IMG/VR virus record: IMGVR_UViG_3300027233_000018
Location: 1-25,888 of that record
Origin: a virus
Reading direction: 5' to 3' (one strand)
DNA: 25,888 nucleotides
The notes beneath the pieces were generated by a model, which saw only the letters and a list, made by a program, of their open reading frames with translations, was not told the origin of the DNA and made no database searches. Positions 25,601 to 25,888 of the stretch are shown here, in pieces; the first letter of the stretch is position 1; each line of letters opens with the position of its first letter. Both the position numbers and the translations under genes were made by a program.

Positions 25601-25888
25601 AATGGAGTAAAGATAAAGTAAATGTATCTCCTATTAGTGCAGTAACTGTTAATCAATATAACTCTGGATTGTTTGTACATAAAGACCACCCTAGTTTAGC
25701 TAATATATGGGATGGCGCAGTAGATAGTGGTAATTTTGGGAACTACTCATTTACCAACGTAATTGAATCTATGATATTTTCAATGCCTAAAACTGCAACA
25801 TTAGCTACCGGAGCAACTTTATTTAGTATTTTTGGTTCAGGTGCTGATAGTAACAATCAAACTCAGGCTAAACAACAAATAGCATATC
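22693..25888 (+). CDS. large fibre/baseplate protein with coiled-coil and fibronectin-III-like parts, cut by the window end
   Basis: An open frame runs from ATG 22693 to the last base (1065 codons, no stop). The start is one base behind the upstream stop in the same GATAATATG junction seen at 3386 and 17358. Residues 1-140 begin with a helical segment (NSISNSLKKLLEINTNSLKT). Residues about 140-410 are beta-rich. Residues about 414-508 form a coiled coil (DKIKKLSADKISVQEAIKKL, KDKNELIALIEERASEAKLY). Residues about 510-656 show a fibronectin-type-III-like pattern, ending in GELVEIRAKSVSEAG and DWSEPVTISFPEE. A second short coiled coil follows at about 725 (DKIAELEAQIAGLKGTVEAE). The remainder has Gly/Asn/Ser-rich surface-type sequence. 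It is probably a long tail fibre or an outer baseplate protein; the C-terminal receptor-binding part lies outside the window. Confidence 0.7.
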   Translation, partial: MNTNNSISNSLKKLLEINTNSLKTFERINEAVTTNAKSIPLEILTDEGTKIVSIPGFGYMKQELLRLDNNLKALAGLGKGSTKVKLPDGTFQNIITTSLKTPANDITTLARPTSFASKANYFAEDFLNPMLTTSIDVSGQIPNDTERILVKRILFDGTNQVAVDFFNENYRDQDGIDYLTAIRDIVNNNIAYTLDEELRDMPYRTTQYTGKFDVLSISNSKREVIEAGVTKKQAIKLYTLDSLTYSDNNKDLDSTELLRVGDQLMVTGGSKNTRYVIDRLDSSSRQVELRLVEGYEAIKIGAGTLSLSIYKTEDNNLSIEVPVGFDERILMFVKAVDAESKILAEKWSPGAGFYSNDLEVLQEDGSIIFLSEFYKENVADFGKFITSIKEDNIPPATVGVTPDAPELNGENFKVVQINKHLTENDAADKIKKLSADKISVQEAIKKLDETITKKRSVIASTKYASQVQKDKDKNELIALIEERASEAKLYNSIVTQIQALSSSSNAKNINPKYRVRGFWKVPTAKQVADTLDQEVVQFIIQYRYLSTSGKAAEAAQLKFTVDGRDKSAIFSNWNERKGKVRQRAKTINSDGTIEKRFTWQASKIEDGQEINFNQLDIAINQGELVEIRAKSVSEAGFPGNPIMSDWSEPVTISFPEEEIDTTDVAAVVQVNTAELAKVQITEELTGQGVFTHVSDAFTANENYYAHVATNIASGFLSPEQKPISVYDKIAELEAQIAGLKGTVEAEVGELVVKVVTEDGTVTNINKDTTTQLFAGYYVDEVADLTVRKGHIVTKTFKLQLENSKSTKLELVSRLIGDRSKPVYRSISGGTDASTNKFGIENETNSTDANIDTKVQRDNYYLEEGNYDLVPVQYQNISSGDFEKTSDAPYQSAQRRGQFIYSRYMDIANQNPHYMTSAIGNEGDGNIVNYEHNLSNTGSGAGGGVWPSSAPATDENNNFIWSGGFADGAGEWSKDKVNVSPISAVTVNQYNSGLFVHKDHPSLANIWDGAVDSGNFGNYSFTNVIESMIFSMPKTATLATGATLFSIFGSGADSNNQTQAKQQIAY

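Overview
The window reads as part of the structural (tail and baseplate) region of a lytic, contractile-tailed phage with T4-like baseplate organisation. The DNA is strongly A+T-rich. Genes are packed head to tail, almost all on the + strand, with gaps of a few bases or short overlaps. No start codon has a recognisable Shine-Dalgarno (GGAGG-type) site; starts are preceded by A/T-rich leaders such as ATAAATAACT or GATAATATG. That is the habit of Bacteroidota (flavobacterial) genomes and their phages, so I infer a Bacteroidota host, probably a marine flavobacterium. I see no tRNA, CRISPR array, insertion sequence or integrase. Function calls rest on motif reading by eye, not on database searches.

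Layout. (1) 1-1514: the 3' end of one small gene and three small genes of unknown function, tightly overlapping. (2) 1570-10032: a tail/baseplate block. It holds a tube- or hub-associated structural protein, a gp53-like wedge protein with a LysM-like domain and a long Gly/Ser/Asn tail, a gp27-like hub, a gp48/gp54-like tube-junction candidate with a repetitive C-terminus, a gp5/gpV-like spike without lysozyme domain, and a large unknown structural protein. (3) 10029-14029: an island of non-structural genes. Two small - strand genes (one with a SWIM zinc finger) each sit behind an identical 52-bp upstream cassette. They are followed on the + strand by a membrane-associated zincin-like protein, a four-domain ribosomal protein S1 homologue and an amidoligase-like enzyme with a C-terminal beta-helix-like region. 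(4) 14031 to the end: the baseplate resumes with a putative connector/structural protein, gp25, gp6, a small linker gene, a large gp7/gpI-like protein with two PKD-like domains, and three appendage or fibre-type proteins. The last is cut by the window edge and has coiled-coil and fibronectin-III-like parts.

How it fits together. The structural genes would build hub, spike, wedge ring and appendages of one baseplate. The island looks like host-takeover or modification functions placed inside the late operon. An S1 homologue could favour translation of the phage's SD-less A/T-rich leaders. The amidoligase could ligate or amidate a peptide or protein target. The two - strand genes carry their own repeated leader and are probably expressed at another time than the structural genes. 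The most novel parts are the 52-bp repeated promoter-like cassette, the S1 homologue in a genome without Shine-Dalgarno sites, and the amidoligase/beta-helix protein.
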